A DNA stretch of 64,000 bases. Source: Hyphomonadaceae bacterium (lineage in GTDB: Bacteria; Pseudomonadota; Alphaproteobacteria; Caulobacterales; Aquidulcibacteraceae). Position 1 is the stretch's first letter, and each line of letters begins with the position of its first letter. Below, in pieces: positions 42,825 to 53,071 of this stretch. The stretch is from the NCBI GenBank assembly GCA_016791445.1, contig JAEUMP010000002.1, positions 1 through 64,000 on the forward strand, in the 5' to 3' direction. Position numbers and translations under genes: made by a program. The notes beneath the pieces were generated by a model. That model did not search any database, was not told the origin of the DNA, and worked only from the letters and a program-made list of their open reading frames with translations.

Positions 42825-43445
42825 CTATTGCGGGCGCCAGACGCCGTCGCGGCCGCGGCAGATATAGACCTGCTCTGTCACGGGGCGACCGCGGTAGTCG
42901 CGGGTCGTCACATCGCTCCAGCGGCAGTTGGGATCCTGATAGCCGCCGGCCGGACGATAGCCGGGATTGCGATAGCCGGGGTCGCGATAGTCGGGGCCGC
43001 CTTCGAGCGGATAGTCGCCGCGATAGCCGGGCTGGGGCTCATAGGCCGGGTCGTATCCGGGCTGATAGCCCGGCTGAGGGCCCGGCTGGTAGCCCGGTTG
43101 ATAGCCCGGTTGGTAACCAGGCGCCCGGGAGTGTTGCTGCGCGGCGGGCGCGCATTGGCCGGTCGAACGACCGATCATGGCGCCCGTGGCGGCGCCGGCG
43201 ACGCCGCCGAGCGCGGAACCTTCGGGCTGGGCGTTGCGGGCCGCCAGGTTGTTGCCCAGCACCGCGCCGACTGCAGCGCCGATGGCGCCGCCGATCAGCA
43301 TGCGGTTCTGGCGGACCTGGGCGCAGTACGCATCCGGGTGGACGCCGTTCCGGGCCCCATTATAGGACTGCGCCGACGCGGGCGCTGCGGTCGCGGCAAG
43401 AGCCGCCGACATCGCCGAAAGAGCGAGAAGGGCTCGAACGCGCAT
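42825..43445 (-). CDS. Glycine-zipper surface protein with PGYQ repeats
   Basis: From ATG 43445 (MRVRALLALSAMSAALAATA, signal peptide), 206 residues. After SYNGARNGVHPDAYCAQVRQ comes a 17 kDa-antigen-like glycine zipper IGGAIGAAVGAVLGNNLAAR and a second GGVAGAATGAMIGRSTG (about 48-100), then five or so PGYQ/PGYD/PGYR units (about 112-170) and a C-terminal domain with two Cys (NCRWSDVTTRDYRGRPVTEQ and YICRGRDGVWRPQ). Glycine-zipper proteins insert in the outer membrane; the repeat arm may extend outward. A longer frame to the left in the same frame is antisense shadow. Confidence 0.85.
   Translation of the reverse strand: MRVRALLALSAMSAALAATAAPASAQSYNGARNGVHPDAYCAQVRQNRMLIGGAIGAAVGAVLGNNLAARNAQPEGSALGGVAGAATGAMIGRSTGQCAPAAQQHSRAPGYQPGYQPGYQPGPQPGYQPGYDPAYEPQPGYRGDYPLEGGPDYRDPGYRNPGYRPAGGYQDPNCRWSDVTTRDYRGRPVTEQVYICRGRDGVWRPQ
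43047..43118 (-). repeat. 12-nt tandem repeat coding the PGYQ arm
   Basis: Imperfect repeats of the 12-nt unit TAGCCCGGYTGR (as read on +) encode YQPG/GYQP-type units in the glycine-zipper gene; the cleanest copies are at 43084-43118. Such repeats can vary in number by slippage. Confidence 0.6.
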
Positions 43446-43529
43446 GGTGGTAACCTCCTTCAGGGCTCCGCGGTCAGACGCGCCGCGAGCCGTCGACCGT
43501 GAGAAAAGCAAAGTCTGCCTGAACGCCGC

Positions 43530-44840
43530 ATGAAGCGCCTCGACCGATCCGCACGACCCCGATCCGGGGGGCGCAAGCCCGCTGCGACCGCCGCCACCGG
43601 CGGCGTGGACGCAGTGCTGGACGTCGCAGAGATGGGCGCGCGCGGCGATGCGCTGGCGCCGGGTCCGGACGGTCCGATCTATGTGCCCTACGCCTTGCCC
43701 GGCGAAAGAGTGCGCGCGCGCGTCGCCGGGGGCCGCGCGACAGGACTTGTGGTGGAAACGCCGAGCGCGGAGCGCGTCGCGCCGCCCTGCGAGCACTTCA
43801 CCCGCTGCGGCGGGTGCCAGCTGCAGCACTGGGCGGATGAGCCGTATCTCGCGTGGAAGCGCGATCAGGTGGTGCGCGCGCTCGCGCGGCGCGGCCTCGA
43901 CGTGGACGTGGCGCCGATCGTGGTGGCGTGGGGAGAAGGGCGGCGACGCGCGGCGTTTCATGCGCAACGCGTGGGGCGCACTGTGCGCTTCGGCTTCATC
44001 GAGCGCGGCGGCGCGCGTATCGAGCCGATCAATGCGTGCCCGGTGCTGGCGCCGGCGATGGCGGAGGCGCTGCCGCGTCTGCGCGAACTTGCGGAAGCCT
44101 TCGCGCCGGCGCGCGGCGAGATCACGCTGCAATGCCTGTCGACCGAGACGGGACTGGATGTGGCGATCAAGGGCGCGGGGCGCCCCGGCGCGTTCGACCG
44201 TGGTCGGCTGGAATCCGCAGCGCGCATCGCCGATCAACTCGACCTCGCGCGACTGGCCTTCGATGGCGAGACGCTCGTCGCGCGGCGCATGCCGATGGTG
44301 ACGATCGGGCCTGCACGGGTCCAGCCGCCACCGGGCGCTTTCTTGCAGGCGACGCTCGAAGGGGAACGCGTGCTCGGCGATCTCGTGCGCCATGCGCTGA
44401 TCGGCTCGGAGCGCGTGGCCGATCTTTTCTCGGGCGTCGGGACGTTTGCGCTGCGCGTGTGCGATTTCGCGGAGACGCACGCCGTGGAAGGCGACATGGA
44501 CATGCTGACGGCCCTGAAGCGAGCGGCGGACGCCGTCGGGGGACTGCGTGGCGTCACCATCGAAAAGCGCGATCTCCTCCGCACGCCGCTCGCGGCGCTT
44601 GAGCTGAAGCGCTATGATTCCGTGGTGTTCGACCCCCCCCGTTCCGGCGCCAAGCTGCAGGCCGAGCAGATCGGCGCATCGAAGGCCCGTCGCGTCGCGG
44701 CGGTGTCCTGCGATCCGGCGACGTTCGCGCGCGACGTGCGGGTGCTGGTGGATGCAGGGTTCGCATTGAAGGCGGTGACGCCCGTCGACCAGTTCCGCTG
44801 GACGCCGCACGTGGAAGTGGTCGGAGTGCTGGAACGATGA
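43530..44840 (+). CDS. RNA m5U methyltransferase (TrmA/RlmD family)
   Basis: The 436-residue protein has an N-terminal TRAM-like domain (about 20-80), a 4Fe-4S motif [10 protein letters not shown] (with a fourth Cys in NACPVL), then the SAM-binding [20 protein letters not shown] and the catalytic Cys in [12 protein letters not shown]. It methylates uridine at C5 in 23S rRNA (RlmD type) or tRNA; which is not readable. It is coupled by 4-bp overlap to the YkgJ gene. Confidence 0.95.
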   Translation: MKRLDRSARPRSGGRKPAATAATGGVDAVLDVAEMGARGDALAPGPDGPIYVPYALPGERVRARVAGGRATGLVVETPSAERVAPPCEHFTRCGGCQLQHWADEPYLAWKRDQVVRALARRGLDVDVAPIVVAWGEGRRRAAFHAQRVGRTVRFGFIERGGARIEPINACPVLAPAMAEALPRLRELAEAFAPARGEITLQCLSTETGLDVAIKGAGRPGAFDRGRLESAARIADQLDLARLAFDGETLVARRMPMVTIGPARVQPPPGAFLQATLEGERVLGDLVRHALIGSERVADLFSGVGTFALRVCDFAETHAVEGDMDMLTALKRAADAVGGLRGVTIEKRDLLRTPLAALELKRYDSVVFDPPRSGAKLQAEQIGASKARRVAAVSCDPATFARDVRVLVDAGFALKAVTPVDQFRWTPHVEVVGVLER

Positions 44841-45391
44841 CGACGGCGCGGCGCAAGAAGTCGGAGCCCGAACTTCCATTCTGGAAGACGAAGTCGCTTG
44901 CGGAGATGAACCCGCAGGAGTGGGAATCCCTCTGCGACGGGTGCGGAAAATGCTGTCTCATCGGGCTGGAAGATGCCGACACCGGGGAGATCTATCTCAC
45001 GGACGTCGCCTGCAAGCAGCTCGATAACACGACGTGCCGGTGCAAGGACTATCCCAATCGCAAGAAGATCGTGCCCGACTGCATCCGCCTGACCGCGAAG
45101 AACGTGCCGCGCTACAAATGGATACCGAAGACGTGCGCGTACCGTCTCATTTCCGAAGGACGGGATCTGTTCTGGTGGCATCACCTCGTCAGCGGCGATC
45201 GCGACACGGTGCACCAGGCCAATGTTTCGGTGCGCGGCAAGACGCGTCCTGAGGGGCGCCTCAAGGTGCAAGGTCTGATGAAGCGCATCACGAAATGGCC
45301 GGCGCCGCTGGAGGCCGCGCCCGTGAAGAGAAAACGCGTCGCGAAAAAGGCGGTGTCGAAAACAACCAGCGGCAAGAAGGCGAAGACATGA
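44837..45391 (+). CDS. YkgJ/YcgN-type cysteine cluster protein (UPF0260)
   Basis: The 184-residue protein has the clusters CDGCGKCC (about 33-40), [15 protein letters not shown] and DCIRL, and the family ending [15 protein letters not shown]. Such proteins bind zinc or iron-sulfur centres. A charged Lys-rich tail (about 150-184) is extra. Overlaps neighbours by 4 bp each way. Confidence 0.93.
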   Translation: MTTARRKKSEPELPFWKTKSLAEMNPQEWESLCDGCGKCCLIGLEDADTGEIYLTDVACKQLDNTTCRCKDYPNRKKIVPDCIRLTAKNVPRYKWIPKTCAYRLISEGRDLFWWHHLVSGDRDTVHQANVSVRGKTRPEGRLKVQGLMKRITKWPAPLEAAPVKRKRVAKKAVSKTTSGKKAKT

Positions 45392-46452
45392 GCCTTGTGG
45401 AGAATGTGGGGCGTCTGGCAGGTCGCGCGCGCTACACTGTCGAGCAGGGCGCGCGTGTGGCCTGGTACTCTGCGCACTATCTTGCGGCCCGACGCATGTC
45501 CCAGCCGTTCGACCGACCGGGCGAGCCGAAGTTCAGACCTGTCGCGCCCGCCGGCGACGTGCGGCGCATCCGCCAGTCATTTATCGATCTCTTCGCCGCC
45601 GATCGCGCCAACATCGATGCCGGCCTCTATCCGGCGCCGCGGGATTTCAGTCCGGGAAAGGCGATGCGCGCGTTCGACCGCAGCCAGCGCTTTTTCAAGG
45701 ATGTGCCGCGCGTGGACGCGCGACGCCTCGAACGGCGTGGCGCGGAAGTCAGATCGAACGCCGAGCAGGGGCGGTATCCCGCCTACTATCTGCAGAACTT
45801 CCACTACCAGTCCGGCGGCTGGCTGACGCCGGAAAGCGCCGCTCTCTACGACACGCAGGTGGAAGTGCTGTTCGCCGGTGCTGCGGATGCGATGCGGCGC
45901 ATTGCTCTCGGCTCGCTCGCGCGTGGTCTGCGCGGCAAGGATCAGCGGCGCGTGCGTCATCTCGACATTGCGTGCGGCACGGGGCGTTTCCTCGCCCAGA
46001 CACTGCATGCCTTTCCCCGGATGCCGTCGACGGGGCTTGATCTTTCCCCGGCATATATCGACGCCGCGCGGGCGCAGATCGCGCGCTGGCCGCAGGCTGA
46101 GGCTGTTGTCGGCAATGCGGAGGCGCTGCCGTTTGCGGACGCCAGCCTCGACGCTATCACCTGCATCTATCTCTTTCACGAACTGCCGCCGCGCGTTCGC
46201 CGTGACGTGGCGCGCGAGATCGCGCGCGTGCTGAAGCCGGGCGGCGTGTTCATTTTCGGCGACAGCCTGCAGGCGGGGGATGCGCCGGACCTCGATCAGA
46301 TGCTCGAGTATTTTCCGGTGGGGTTCCATGAGCCCTTTTATGGCTCCTATCAGGAAGAAGACCTTGTCGCGCTTTTCGGCGATACAGGTTTGAAGGTGCA
46401 GGAGACCGAACTGGCGTTCCTCACGAAGGTGATGCGCTTCACGCGGTTCTAG
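45388..46452 (+). CDS. SAM-dependent methyltransferase
   Basis: The 354-residue protein has an N-terminal 190-residue part without a recognised name ([20 protein letters not shown], ...[18 protein letters not shown]) then a class I methyltransferase fold: [52 protein letters not shown] and [12 protein letters not shown]. The substrate is unknown; a small-molecule quinone or lipid is possible. Its 3' end overlaps the kinase gene by 14 bp, tail to tail. Confidence 0.93.
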   Translation: MSLVENVGRLAGRARYTVEQGARVAWYSAHYLAARRMSQPFDRPGEPKFRPVAPAGDVRRIRQSFIDLFAADRANIDAGLYPAPRDFSPGKAMRAFDRSQRFFKDVPRVDARRLERRGAEVRSNAEQGRYPAYYLQNFHYQSGGWLTPESAALYDTQVEVLFAGAADAMRRIALGSLARGLRGKDQRRVRHLDIACGTGRFLAQTLHAFPRMPSTGLDLSPAYIDAARAQIARWPQAEAVVGNAEALPFADASLDAITCIYLFHELPPRVRRDVAREIARVLKPGGVFIFGDSLQAGDAPDLDQMLEYFPVGFHEPFYGSYQEEDLVALFGDTGLKVQETELAFLTKVMRFTRF

Positions 46453-47821
46453 GCGCGCGCATCGGAATGCGGAGGGTGAACGCCGCGCCCACGCTCACGT
46501 CGCGGCGCAAGACCAGGTCGCCGCCAAGCAGGTTTGCGAGTTTTCGCGTCATCGCAAGTCCGAGGCCGACGCCGGGGTGGGTGCGCGTAGCGCTGCCGTC
46601 GCCCTGGACGAACGGCTCGAAAATGCGCGCGTGCAGTTCCGGCGGCACACCCGGCCCGGTGTCGGCGACCGTGATTTCGAGCATGCTGTCGCCGGCCGTG
46701 GTCGCCGTGATGCGCACGGCGCCGTTCTTCGTGAACTTGCAGGCATTATCGACGAGGTGGGTGACGCACTGGCGCAGTCTTTCGGCGTCTGTGAAGGCGC
46801 GGTCGATATCCGGCGCGACCGACATCGAGATCATGTTGCCGCTTGCGCGCGCGCGCTCCGTCACTTCCGAACACGCGCTCTCGAGGAGACTGCGCACATC
46901 AACCGGCGTGACGTCGAGAGTCATCGCGCCGGTTTCGAGCTTCGAATAGTCGAGAATGTCGTTGACGAGCCCGAGCAACGACTGCGCTGCGGCGGCGATG
47001 CGATCAGCGTCTGCCGGTCCGGGCGGCGGGGCCTTGGCGCGCAGTTCGTCTCCAAGCAGCTCAGCGTACCCGATGACCGCATTGAGGGGGGTGCGCAGTT
47101 CGTGGCTCATCGTAGCGAGAAACTGGGACTTCGCGATGTTGGCGGCGTTGGCCTGTGCGAGGGCGGCGCTCAGCGCCACCGTGCGCTCCCGAACCCTGAT
47201 CTCAAGAGCGGCGCGCTCGGCGTCCAGGGCGGCGACCGCCGCGCGGGTCTGGCGCTCCGAGCGGTGCATTGCGAAGCCGTTGGCGACGATCGTGGCGCAC
47301 GCGCCGAGTGTGGCGACCGTGGCCATCGCAGCCACCGGCCACGCCGTCGTCGTCCAGAGCAAATGCGCGAGGATCGAAAACAAGGTGACGAGGGGCGCTG
47401 CGAGCAGCGCGAGCATCAGCCGCCAATCTCTGTGCCCGCCGATCGCGCCGTAGAGCGCTATGGTGAACAAATCCATGATCGCCGCGATGCGCGGTACTTC
47501 CGAACCAACCTGCCAGAGCATCAGCGCGTGGGCGACCCAGCAGAGCGAAAGTGCAAACAGGCAGCCTAGGTGTGTGGTGCGAAACCGCAGGTCTCCGGCA
47601 GCGACCCGCCGCCGCGAATAGACCGTGACCGCTTCGACGGCGAAGACGACCGCCAGCCAGGTCGCAGCCTCGCGCGGACCGACGAAGGCGAAAAGGAACC
47701 CGGATACGATCAGGTTCACCGGCAGGCGCATGAGTTCGCGCAGGCTGTGCTCGCGCGCCGTGCGTATGTGGCCGTCGAATTCGGCGTTCGCGAAGGGGGG
47801 AGGGGCTGAGACCATGCTCAT
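46439..47821 (-). CDS. Membrane sensor histidine kinase
   Basis: The 460-residue protein has about six N-terminal helices (34-185) with no periplasmic sensor, a coiled linker (190-232), then HisKA with His240 (SQFLATMSHELRTPLNAVIG), and a HATPase (CVTHLVDNACKFTKN, ADTGPGVPPE, GVGLGLAMTRKLANLLGG). No response regulator is adjacent. Its multi-helix sensor suggests a signal in or on the membrane. Third gene after aroC on this strand. Confidence 0.93.
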   Translation of the reverse strand: MSMVSAPPPFANAEFDGHIRTAREHSLRELMRLPVNLIVSGFLFAFVGPREAATWLAVVFAVEAVTVYSRRRVAAGDLRFRTTHLGCLFALSLCWVAHALMLWQVGSEVPRIAAIMDLFTIALYGAIGGHRDWRLMLALLAAPLVTLFSILAHLLWTTTAWPVAAMATVATLGACATIVANGFAMHRSERQTRAAVAALDAERAALEIRVRERTVALSAALAQANAANIAKSQFLATMSHELRTPLNAVIGYAELLGDELRAKAPPPGPADADRIAAAAQSLLGLVNDILDYSKLETGAMTLDVTPVDVRSLLESACSEVTERARASGNMISMSVAPDIDRAFTDAERLRQCVTHLVDNACKFTKNGAVRITATTAGDSMLEITVADTGPGVPPELHARIFEPFVQGDGSATRTHPGVGLGLAMTRKLANLLGGDLVLRRDVSVGAAFTLRIPMRAPRTA

Positions 47822-47897
47822 GCGGCAAGGTTATGCATCGACAGGTCTGAACAACCTGTTCAGTCCATTGTCGTAGCCGACCAGTTTCGGGTCCCCC

Positions 47898-48617
47898 TCA
47901 GGGCGCGGCGCGGAACTCTGCGGGCAGGTCGGCGCGGGTGCATTCCGCTGCGTCACTTGCCACTGGCTCGCCGCGCGCCCGCGCTGCGATGACGAGGCGT
48001 GCGCAGGCCGCCGAGGCATAGCCGCGTTCCTGGGACAGCGCGAGTTCGCGATCCGCCGCCGCGTCGTCACGCGGCGCCCCCAGGCCTGCATGGTGCATGC
48101 GGGCGAGGTTGAAGGGCGCGATGCTGTCGCCGGCGGCGGATGCGCGATCGAACCAGCTGCGCGCGGCTGCATAATCGACCGGCGTCCCATTGAGCGCCTC
48201 AAGGCTGGCCAGTCCGAGTTCGTTGAGCGCGATCGCATCGCCGCTCGCGGCCGCCGCTTCCAGCAAGGTGCGACCGCGCGCATTGAGATCAGCCACGCTC
48301 ATCGCTTCCGGAAGCCCGAAGTTCTTCGGGTTGGCGGGCACACGCTGGCAGGCGTCGCTTTCAGCGAGCGTGCGCGGATCGAAGCTGCTGTTTGGATCGA
48401 CCGTGCACTTCATGTGCTGCGCGCGACCGGCCGACCAGTGGATCATGCCGAGCAATGACTGCGCCTTGGCGTCGCCCTTCGCGGCGCAGCGCTCGAGCGC
48501 CTTGCTCGCGCGCCATTCGGTCTGGGCGCGTATGATGCCGCAATCCCCTGGCGCACATGCGGCGAGCGCGGCGAGCGCGAGGCAGACAAGGCTGAAGCGC
48601 GATGGATCAGGCGCCAT
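47898..48617 (-). CDS. Sel1/TPR-repeat lipoprotein
   Basis: From ATG 48617 ([20 protein letters not shown], lipobox LAAC at about 19) 239 residues. Sel1-like units appear as [58 protein letters not shown] and [13 protein letters not shown]. Sel1 repeats mediate protein contacts, often in envelope signalling. Its start overlaps the aroC 3' end by 11 bp. Confidence 0.88.
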   Translation of the reverse strand: MAPDPSRFSLVCLALAALAACAPGDCGIIRAQTEWRASKALERCAAKGDAKAQSLLGMIHWSAGRAQHMKCTVDPNSSFDPRTLAESDACQRVPANPKNFGLPEAMSVADLNARGRTLLEAAAASGDAIALNELGLASLEALNGTPVDYAAARSWFDRASAAGDSIAPFNLARMHHAGLGAPRDDAAADRELALSQERGYASAACARLVIAARARGEPVASDAAECTRADLPAEFRAAP

Positions 48618-49713
48618 TTTGCCCCCGGTGCCGCAAGAGGTGATCGGCAAGGACGCACGCAAGCATCGCTTCCGCGACCGGCGCAGCGCGGATGCCGACG
48701 CACGGATCGTGGCGACCCTTGGTGGAGACTTCCGTCTCGCGCCCGTCGGCGGTGATCGTCTTGCGCGGCTTGAGAATGGAGGAGGTAGGCTTTACCGCGA
48801 AACGCGCGATGATGTCCTGACCGGTCGAGATGCCGCCGAGAATGCCGCCGGCATTGTTCGACGCGAAGCGGGGACGCCCGTCGGCGCCCATCGACATCTC
48901 GTCTGCGTTCAGTTCGCCGGAGAGCATCGCCGCGGAGAACCCCGCGCCGATTTCCACGCCCTTCACGGCGTTGATGCTCATGAGCGCCGATGCAATGTCG
49001 GCGTCGAGCTTGCCGTAGATCGGCGCGCCGAGTCCATCAGGTACGCCGCTCGCCGTCACTTCGACGATCGCGCCGAGCGAAGAACCTGCCTTGCGCGCGG
49101 CGTCGAGATCGATCGCCCATCGGGCCGCAGCGCTCGCATCCGGACACCAGAAATCGTTGCGCTCCGTTTCGTCCCAGTCCCAGGCGCTGCGGTCGATGGC
49201 GTCGGGGCCGATCTGGATCAGGGCGGCGCGGATGGTGATCTCATGGCCCAGTGCATGCGCAAGGACCTTGCGCGCGACACCGCCGGCCGCCACGCGGGCC
49301 GCAGTCTCGCGCGCCGATGAACGGCCGCCGCCGCGATAGTCGCGCACGCCGTACTTCGAGTCGTACACATAGTCCGCATGGCCGGGCCGATAGACGTCGC
49401 GGATCTCGGAGTAGTCCTTCGAACGCTGGTCGACATTGTCGATGTGCAGCGCGATCGGCGTGCCGGTGGTGACCTGCCCGCCCGTGCGCTCGTCCTCGAA
49501 CACGCCGGAGAGGATCTTCACGGCGTCCGGTTCGGCGCGCTGGGTGACGAAACGGCTGGTGCCTGGCCGACGCCTGTCGAGCCAATGCTGGAGGTCTGCC
49601 GCCGTCAGCTTCACCCCCGGCGGGCAGCCGTCCACCACGCAGCCGAGCGCCGGCCCATGGCTTTCGCCCCAGGTAGTGACGCGGAAAAGGTGGCCGAAGG
49701 TGTTGTGGGACAT
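48607..49713 (-). CDS. aroC: Chorismate synthase
   Basis: AroC converts EPSP to chorismate, the last shikimate step, using reduced flavin. The 368-residue protein from ATG 49713 ([20 protein letters not shown]) has family motifs [40 protein letters not shown] and the FMN-binding [24 protein letters not shown] segment. The earlier in-frame start at 49764 is not used. Its last 11 bp overlap the lipoprotein start. Confidence 0.98.
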   Translation of the reverse strand: MSHNTFGHLFRVTTWGESHGPALGCVVDGCPPGVKLTAADLQHWLDRRRPGTSRFVTQRAEPDAVKILSGVFEDERTGGQVTTGTPIALHIDNVDQRSKDYSEIRDVYRPGHADYVYDSKYGVRDYRGGGRSSARETAARVAAGGVARKVLAHALGHEITIRAALIQIGPDAIDRSAWDWDETERNDFWCPDASAAARWAIDLDAARKAGSSLGAIVEVTASGVPDGLGAPIYGKLDADIASALMSINAVKGVEIGAGFSAAMLSGELNADEMSMGADGRPRFASNNAGGILGGISTGQDIIARFAVKPTSSILKPRKTITADGRETEVSTKGRHDPCVGIRAAPVAEAMLACVLADHLLRHRGQNGA

Positions 49714-49764
49714 GACCCCCCGATAGCTGCCCTGTATGAAGGGAGAGTGCAAATCGGACCCCAC

Positions 49765-50436
49765 ATGCCCCGCAATGACCTGATCCCCCCGTCGCCGAGT
49801 TCGGCGGACTACGAGACCGCCGGCCCGCCGCCCGACGACACGGCGCTGTTTGCGACGGAGGAGCCGCTGGCGCTGTTCACTGGCTGGTACAAGGAGGCCC
49901 GCGAGAAGGAGATCAACGACAGCAACGCCATGTCGCTGGCGACGGCGGACGCCGACGGTTTTCCCGATGTGCGGATGGTGTTGCTAAAGGACTTCGACGC
50001 CCGTGGCTTCACCTTCTATTCCAATTTCGAAAGCACCAAGGGCCGGCAACTGACCGAAAACCCGCGAGCGGCGCTCGGGTTTCACTGGAAATCGCTGCGT
50101 CGCGCGGTGCGCATCCGGGGGCTCGTGACGAAGGTCGACGACGAAACGGCGGATGCCTATTTCGCCTCGCGTGACCGCGGCGCGCGTATCGGGGCGTGGG
50201 CCTCGGATCAATCCAGACCGCTGGACGGCCGGTTCTCGCTGGAGAAGCGGATCGCGGAAGTTGCGGCGCGTTTCGGGATCGGCGATGTGCCGCGCCCGCC
50301 GCAGTGGAGTGGCTGGCGGCTCGCGCCGCTGCGGATGGAATTCTGGCGAGATCGACCGTTCCGGCTGCACGACCGCCTGGAATTCTCGCGCCCGTCGCCG
50401 GACGTTGCGTGGACGAAGACGCGACTCTTTCCCTGA
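49765..50436 (+). CDS. pdxH: Pyridoxamine 5'-phosphate oxidase
   Basis: PdxH makes PLP using FMN and O2. The 223-residue protein has [63 protein letters not shown] and the C-terminal [20 protein letters not shown] and HDR. ATG 49765 is used; a GTG at 49747 next to GGGAGA is an alternative. Divergent from aroC by 51 bp. Confidence 0.97.
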   Translation: MPRNDLIPPSPSSADYETAGPPPDDTALFATEEPLALFTGWYKEAREKEINDSNAMSLATADADGFPDVRMVLLKDFDARGFTFYSNFESTKGRQLTENPRAALGFHWKSLRRAVRIRGLVTKVDDETADAYFASRDRGARIGAWASDQSRPLDGRFSLEKRIAEVAARFGIGDVPRPPQWSGWRLAPLRMEFWRDRPFRLHDRLEFSRPSPDVAWTKTRLFP

Positions 50437-50501
50437 CGACCCACAGGCAAAATCGACTGCGATTCGCAAAGTGTTAACCGTGCCGGGCGAAGGGTCGGCG
50501 C

Positions 50502-51050
50502 ATGAAGTCACTGCCGCCCGCACGCCGTCGTCCCCGCAAGATCAAGACCGCCTGGGCGGGCCTTGGGGTTCTGACGGCGTTGGTTATGTCGCTGCTTTTC
50601 ACGCGGCATGCGACGCGGCACGGAGCGCCGGAACCGCAGCTGGAAACAGCCGGTGCGCGCGCTGACGTCCTCGAGCGGGAAGGGATCGCGCCGGTGCGCT
50701 ACGCCCTTGTGAACTCGCTGTGGGGTGACTACGCGGTCCCGACCTGCCGGGTCGCCACGGTGTGGGGCGATGGACGCAAGGGAGCGACCTTCTCGTCCAC
50801 CATGCGTCTGACAATGCGCTCGCCCGTGCGGACGCCTGCGGCTGCGGTTCATGCCGCGACTTGGGTTGCCCGCGAAAAGATCGAACTCGCTGCGGCGAAT
50901 GACGCCGACATCGCGGCGCGCTTCGTCAGCGTCGAGCCGGGGGCCGCGCCGGTGGTGCGGATATTCCGTTCGGCCCGCTTCAAGCCGCGTCAGGCGCAGT
51001 TCACCGCCAACGCCTTCGCCGCCCAGTCCGCGCTGCGTCTGGCCGCCTAG
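50502..51050 (+). CDS. Uncharacterised membrane-anchored protein
   Basis: The 182-residue protein has a basic N-terminus, one membrane helix (TAWAGLGVLTALVMSLLF, about 16-33) and an exported body with the segments LVNSLWGDYAVPTCRVATVW and VVRIFRSARFKPRQAQFTAN. No family is recognised. It lies 65 bp after pdxH. Confidence 0.7.
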   Translation: MKSLPPARRRPRKIKTAWAGLGVLTALVMSLLFTRHATRHGAPEPQLETAGARADVLEREGIAPVRYALVNSLWGDYAVPTCRVATVWGDGRKGATFSSTMRLTMRSPVRTPAAAVHAATWVAREKIELAAANDADIAARFVSVEPGAAPVVRIFRSARFKPRQAQFTANAFAAQSALRLAA

Positions 51051-51149
51051 CAGCTTCAACCCCCGGGCAAATTGCCCACGCGTCAGCCTGCCGGTAAGGT
51101 CCGTTCCAACGCGCACACGCGCTTGAAGAAACGAACCGGGAGACGACGC

Positions 51150-52796
51150 ATGCAGGGCTTGATGCAGGACTGGCCGATGACGCTCGATCGCGTGATCACG
51201 CACGCGCGGACCGTCTGCCCCAATCGCGAGATCGTGACCCGTTCGGTGGAAGGGCCGATCGTCCGCACCACCTACACGGAGCTCTGGACCCGCTCCCGGC
51301 AGGTCAGCCGGGCGCTGCTGGAAGGCGGCGTCCAGCTCGGAGACCGGATCGCCACGCTCGCGTGGAATTCCGCCCGGCACATGGAGGTCTGGTACGGCGC
51401 CATGGGGATCGGCGCGGTGCTGCACACCGTCAACCCGCGGCTGCTTCCCGAGCAGATCGCTTGGATCATGAATCACGCCGGCGACCGGATGCTCGCGTTC
51501 GACACGACCTTCCTGCCGATCGTGGAGAAGATCGCGCCGCTCCTTGAGACCGTCAATTTCTACGTGATCCTCACCGACGACGCGCACATGCCGCAGACGT
51601 CGCTGAAGAACGCGGTGAGCTACGAGTCGTGGATCGCGGGGCGCTCGACGGACGTGCCGTGGGGCCAGTTCGACGAGAACACCGCTGCGGGCCTTTGCTA
51701 CACGTCGGGCACGACGGGCAATCCGAAGGGCGTGCTGTACTCCCACCGCTCCAACATGCTGCACGCCTTCGCGGCCAATCAGGGCGATGCGTTCGGCCTG
51801 CGCGCGAAGGACGTGGTGTTGCCGGTGGTGCCGATGTTCCACGCGAACGCCTGGGCCATCACCTTCATCGCACCGATGGCGGGCTGCAAACTCGTGATGC
51901 CGGGCGCGAAGCTCGACGGACAGTCGATCTACGAGCTTCTCGAGAGCGAGCAGGTGACCTTCACTGCGGCGGTTCCCACCGTGTGGTTGATGCTCCTGTC
52001 GCACCTGCGGGACAACAATCTGAGACTCTCGTCGCTCAAGCGCGTCATCATCGGTGGCTCCGCGGTTCCCGAAGCGATCCTGCGTGCGTTCGAGCAGGAC
52101 TACGGCGTCGAGGTCATCCATGCCTGGGGCATGACGGAGATGAGCCCGATGGGCACGCTCTGCACCATGGGGCCGACGGAAGAAGAGCTGCCGCACGAGG
52201 AACGCATCAAGTTGAAACTCAAGCAGGGCAAGACGCCGTTCAGCGTGGAGATGAAGATCGTCGACGATGCGGGCGCCGACCTGCCGCGCGACGGCAAGAC
52301 GTTCGGGCGCCTGCTCGTGCGCGGCCCGTCGGTGACTAAGGCCTACTTCAAGAACGACGGCGCGAAGAATCCCGACGGCACGGTTGTGGACGCCGAGGAC
52401 TGGTTCGACACCGGCGACGTCGCCACCATTTGTCCCAAGGGCTTCATGACGATCACCGACCGCGCGAAGGACGTGATCAAGTCGGGCGGGGAGTGGATCA
52501 GTTCCATCGACATCGAGAACATCGCGGTGGGTTGCCCCGGTGTCGCGAACGCCGCTGTAATCGGCGTCTATCACCCGAAGTGGGACGAACGCCCTTTGCT
52601 CATCATCCAGAAAAAGCCGGGCGAAGAGCCGTCGAAGGACGCGATCCTGAAATTCCTCGAAGGCAAGATCGCGAAGTGGTGGACGCCGGACGACGTCGTC
52701 TACGTCGACGCCATCCCGCTCGGCGCCACGGGCAAGATCAACAAGATGGCGCTGCGCGAGATGTTCAAGGACTACAAGCTCCCGACGGCGGCCTGA
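51150..52796 (+). CDS. Long-chain acyl-CoA synthetase-like ligase
   Basis: The 548-residue protein has [20 protein letters not shown] (about 185), the [21 protein letters not shown]5 region, [20 protein letters not shown] and [20 protein letters not shown] and [13 protein letters not shown] with the catalytic Lys. GSGGTT variants and MTEMSP are seen in medium/long-chain ligases (AlkK/FadD-like). GGGAG lies 9 bp before the ATG. It is unrelated in position to the first ligase at 36683. Confidence 0.95.
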   Translation: MQGLMQDWPMTLDRVITHARTVCPNREIVTRSVEGPIVRTTYTELWTRSRQVSRALLEGGVQLGDRIATLAWNSARHMEVWYGAMGIGAVLHTVNPRLLPEQIAWIMNHAGDRMLAFDTTFLPIVEKIAPLLETVNFYVILTDDAHMPQTSLKNAVSYESWIAGRSTDVPWGQFDENTAAGLCYTSGTTGNPKGVLYSHRSNMLHAFAANQGDAFGLRAKDVVLPVVPMFHANAWAITFIAPMAGCKLVMPGAKLDGQSIYELLESEQVTFTAAVPTVWLMLLSHLRDNNLRLSSLKRVIIGGSAVPEAILRAFEQDYGVEVIHAWGMTEMSPMGTLCTMGPTEEELPHEERIKLKLKQGKTPFSVEMKIVDDAGADLPRDGKTFGRLLVRGPSVTKAYFKNDGAKNPDGTVVDAEDWFDTGDVATICPKGFMTITDRAKDVIKSGGEWISSIDIENIAVGCPGVANAAVIGVYHPKWDERPLLIIQKKPGEEPSKDAILKFLEGKIAKWWTPDDVVYVDAIPLGATGKINKMALREMFKDYKLPTAA

Positions 52797-52801
52797 AAAT
52801 T

Positions 52802-52830
52802 CTCGACGTGCGGCGGCGTGCGTGCTATCC
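52802..52830 (+). promoter_or_regulatory. Candidate sigma-70 promoter upstream of the small ORF
   Basis: CTCGAC (52802-52807), 17 nt, CTATCC (52825-52830). It matches the alphaproteobacterial pattern CTTGAC-N17-CTATAT at 5 of 6 and 4 of 6 positions with the ideal spacing, directly after the ligase stop. Confidence 0.45.
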
Positions 52831-52873
52831 GCTCCCGCGTCGGCGCACGAGCGCGCCGGCGCAGGTGAAAATC

Positions 52874-52957
52874 ATGTCGTTCCAGACCGATCATCCCAAA
52901 GCGAAAGGCCTGCCGGTCCGGCAGGGCGGTCGCGCGTGCATGGAGGGGAACGGCTAG
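52874..52957 (+). CDS. 27-residue peptide upstream of rtcB
   Basis: ATG at 52874 with AGGTGA six bases upstream; translation MSFQTDHPKAKGLPVRQGGR then ACMEGNG. It is basic and has no known family. It is followed by two hairpins, the second an apparent terminator, so a promoter-ORF-terminator unit of about 200 bp lies between the ligase and rtcB. It may be a real small protein, a leader peptide, or the coding part of a dual-function RNA. Confidence 0.45.
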   Translation: MSFQTDHPKAKGLPVRQGGRACMEGNG

Positions 52958-52975
52958 ACGCTTCGCTTGCGACAA

Positions 52976-52995
52976 CGTCGGCCGCAGGGCCGACG
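52976..52995 (+). other. Stem-loop between the small ORF and the terminator
   Basis: CGTCGGCC (52976-52983) pairs with GGCCGACG (52988-52995) across a GCAG loop, giving an 8-bp GC-rich stem immediately after the small ORF and 7 bp before the terminator. Confidence 0.5.
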
Positions 52996-53002
52996 GCTTT
53001 GA

Positions 53003-53033
53003 CCCTCCCGAGCAACGCTCGCGGAGGGTTTTT
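53003..53033 (+). terminator. Rho-independent terminator upstream of rtcB
   Basis: CCCTCC (53003-53008) pairs with GGAGGG (53023-53028), with CGAGC/GCTCG pairs inside it around AAC, followed by TTTTT. This ends the small transcript before rtcB, which begins 39 bp later. Confidence 0.85.
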
Positions 53034-53071
53034 CATTTCTGGTTCAATCAAAGAAGGTTCAGCGTGATGTC

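Noticed and set aside
42825..44879. A 684-codon minus-strand frame continuing past the glycine-zipper start
   Set aside because: The upstream part is antisense to the RNA methyltransferase; the true start is the signal-peptide ATG at 43445.
50508..52574. A 688-codon minus-strand frame opposite the acyl-CoA ligase
   Set aside because: Antisense shadow; the ligase has all adenylation motifs on the + strand.
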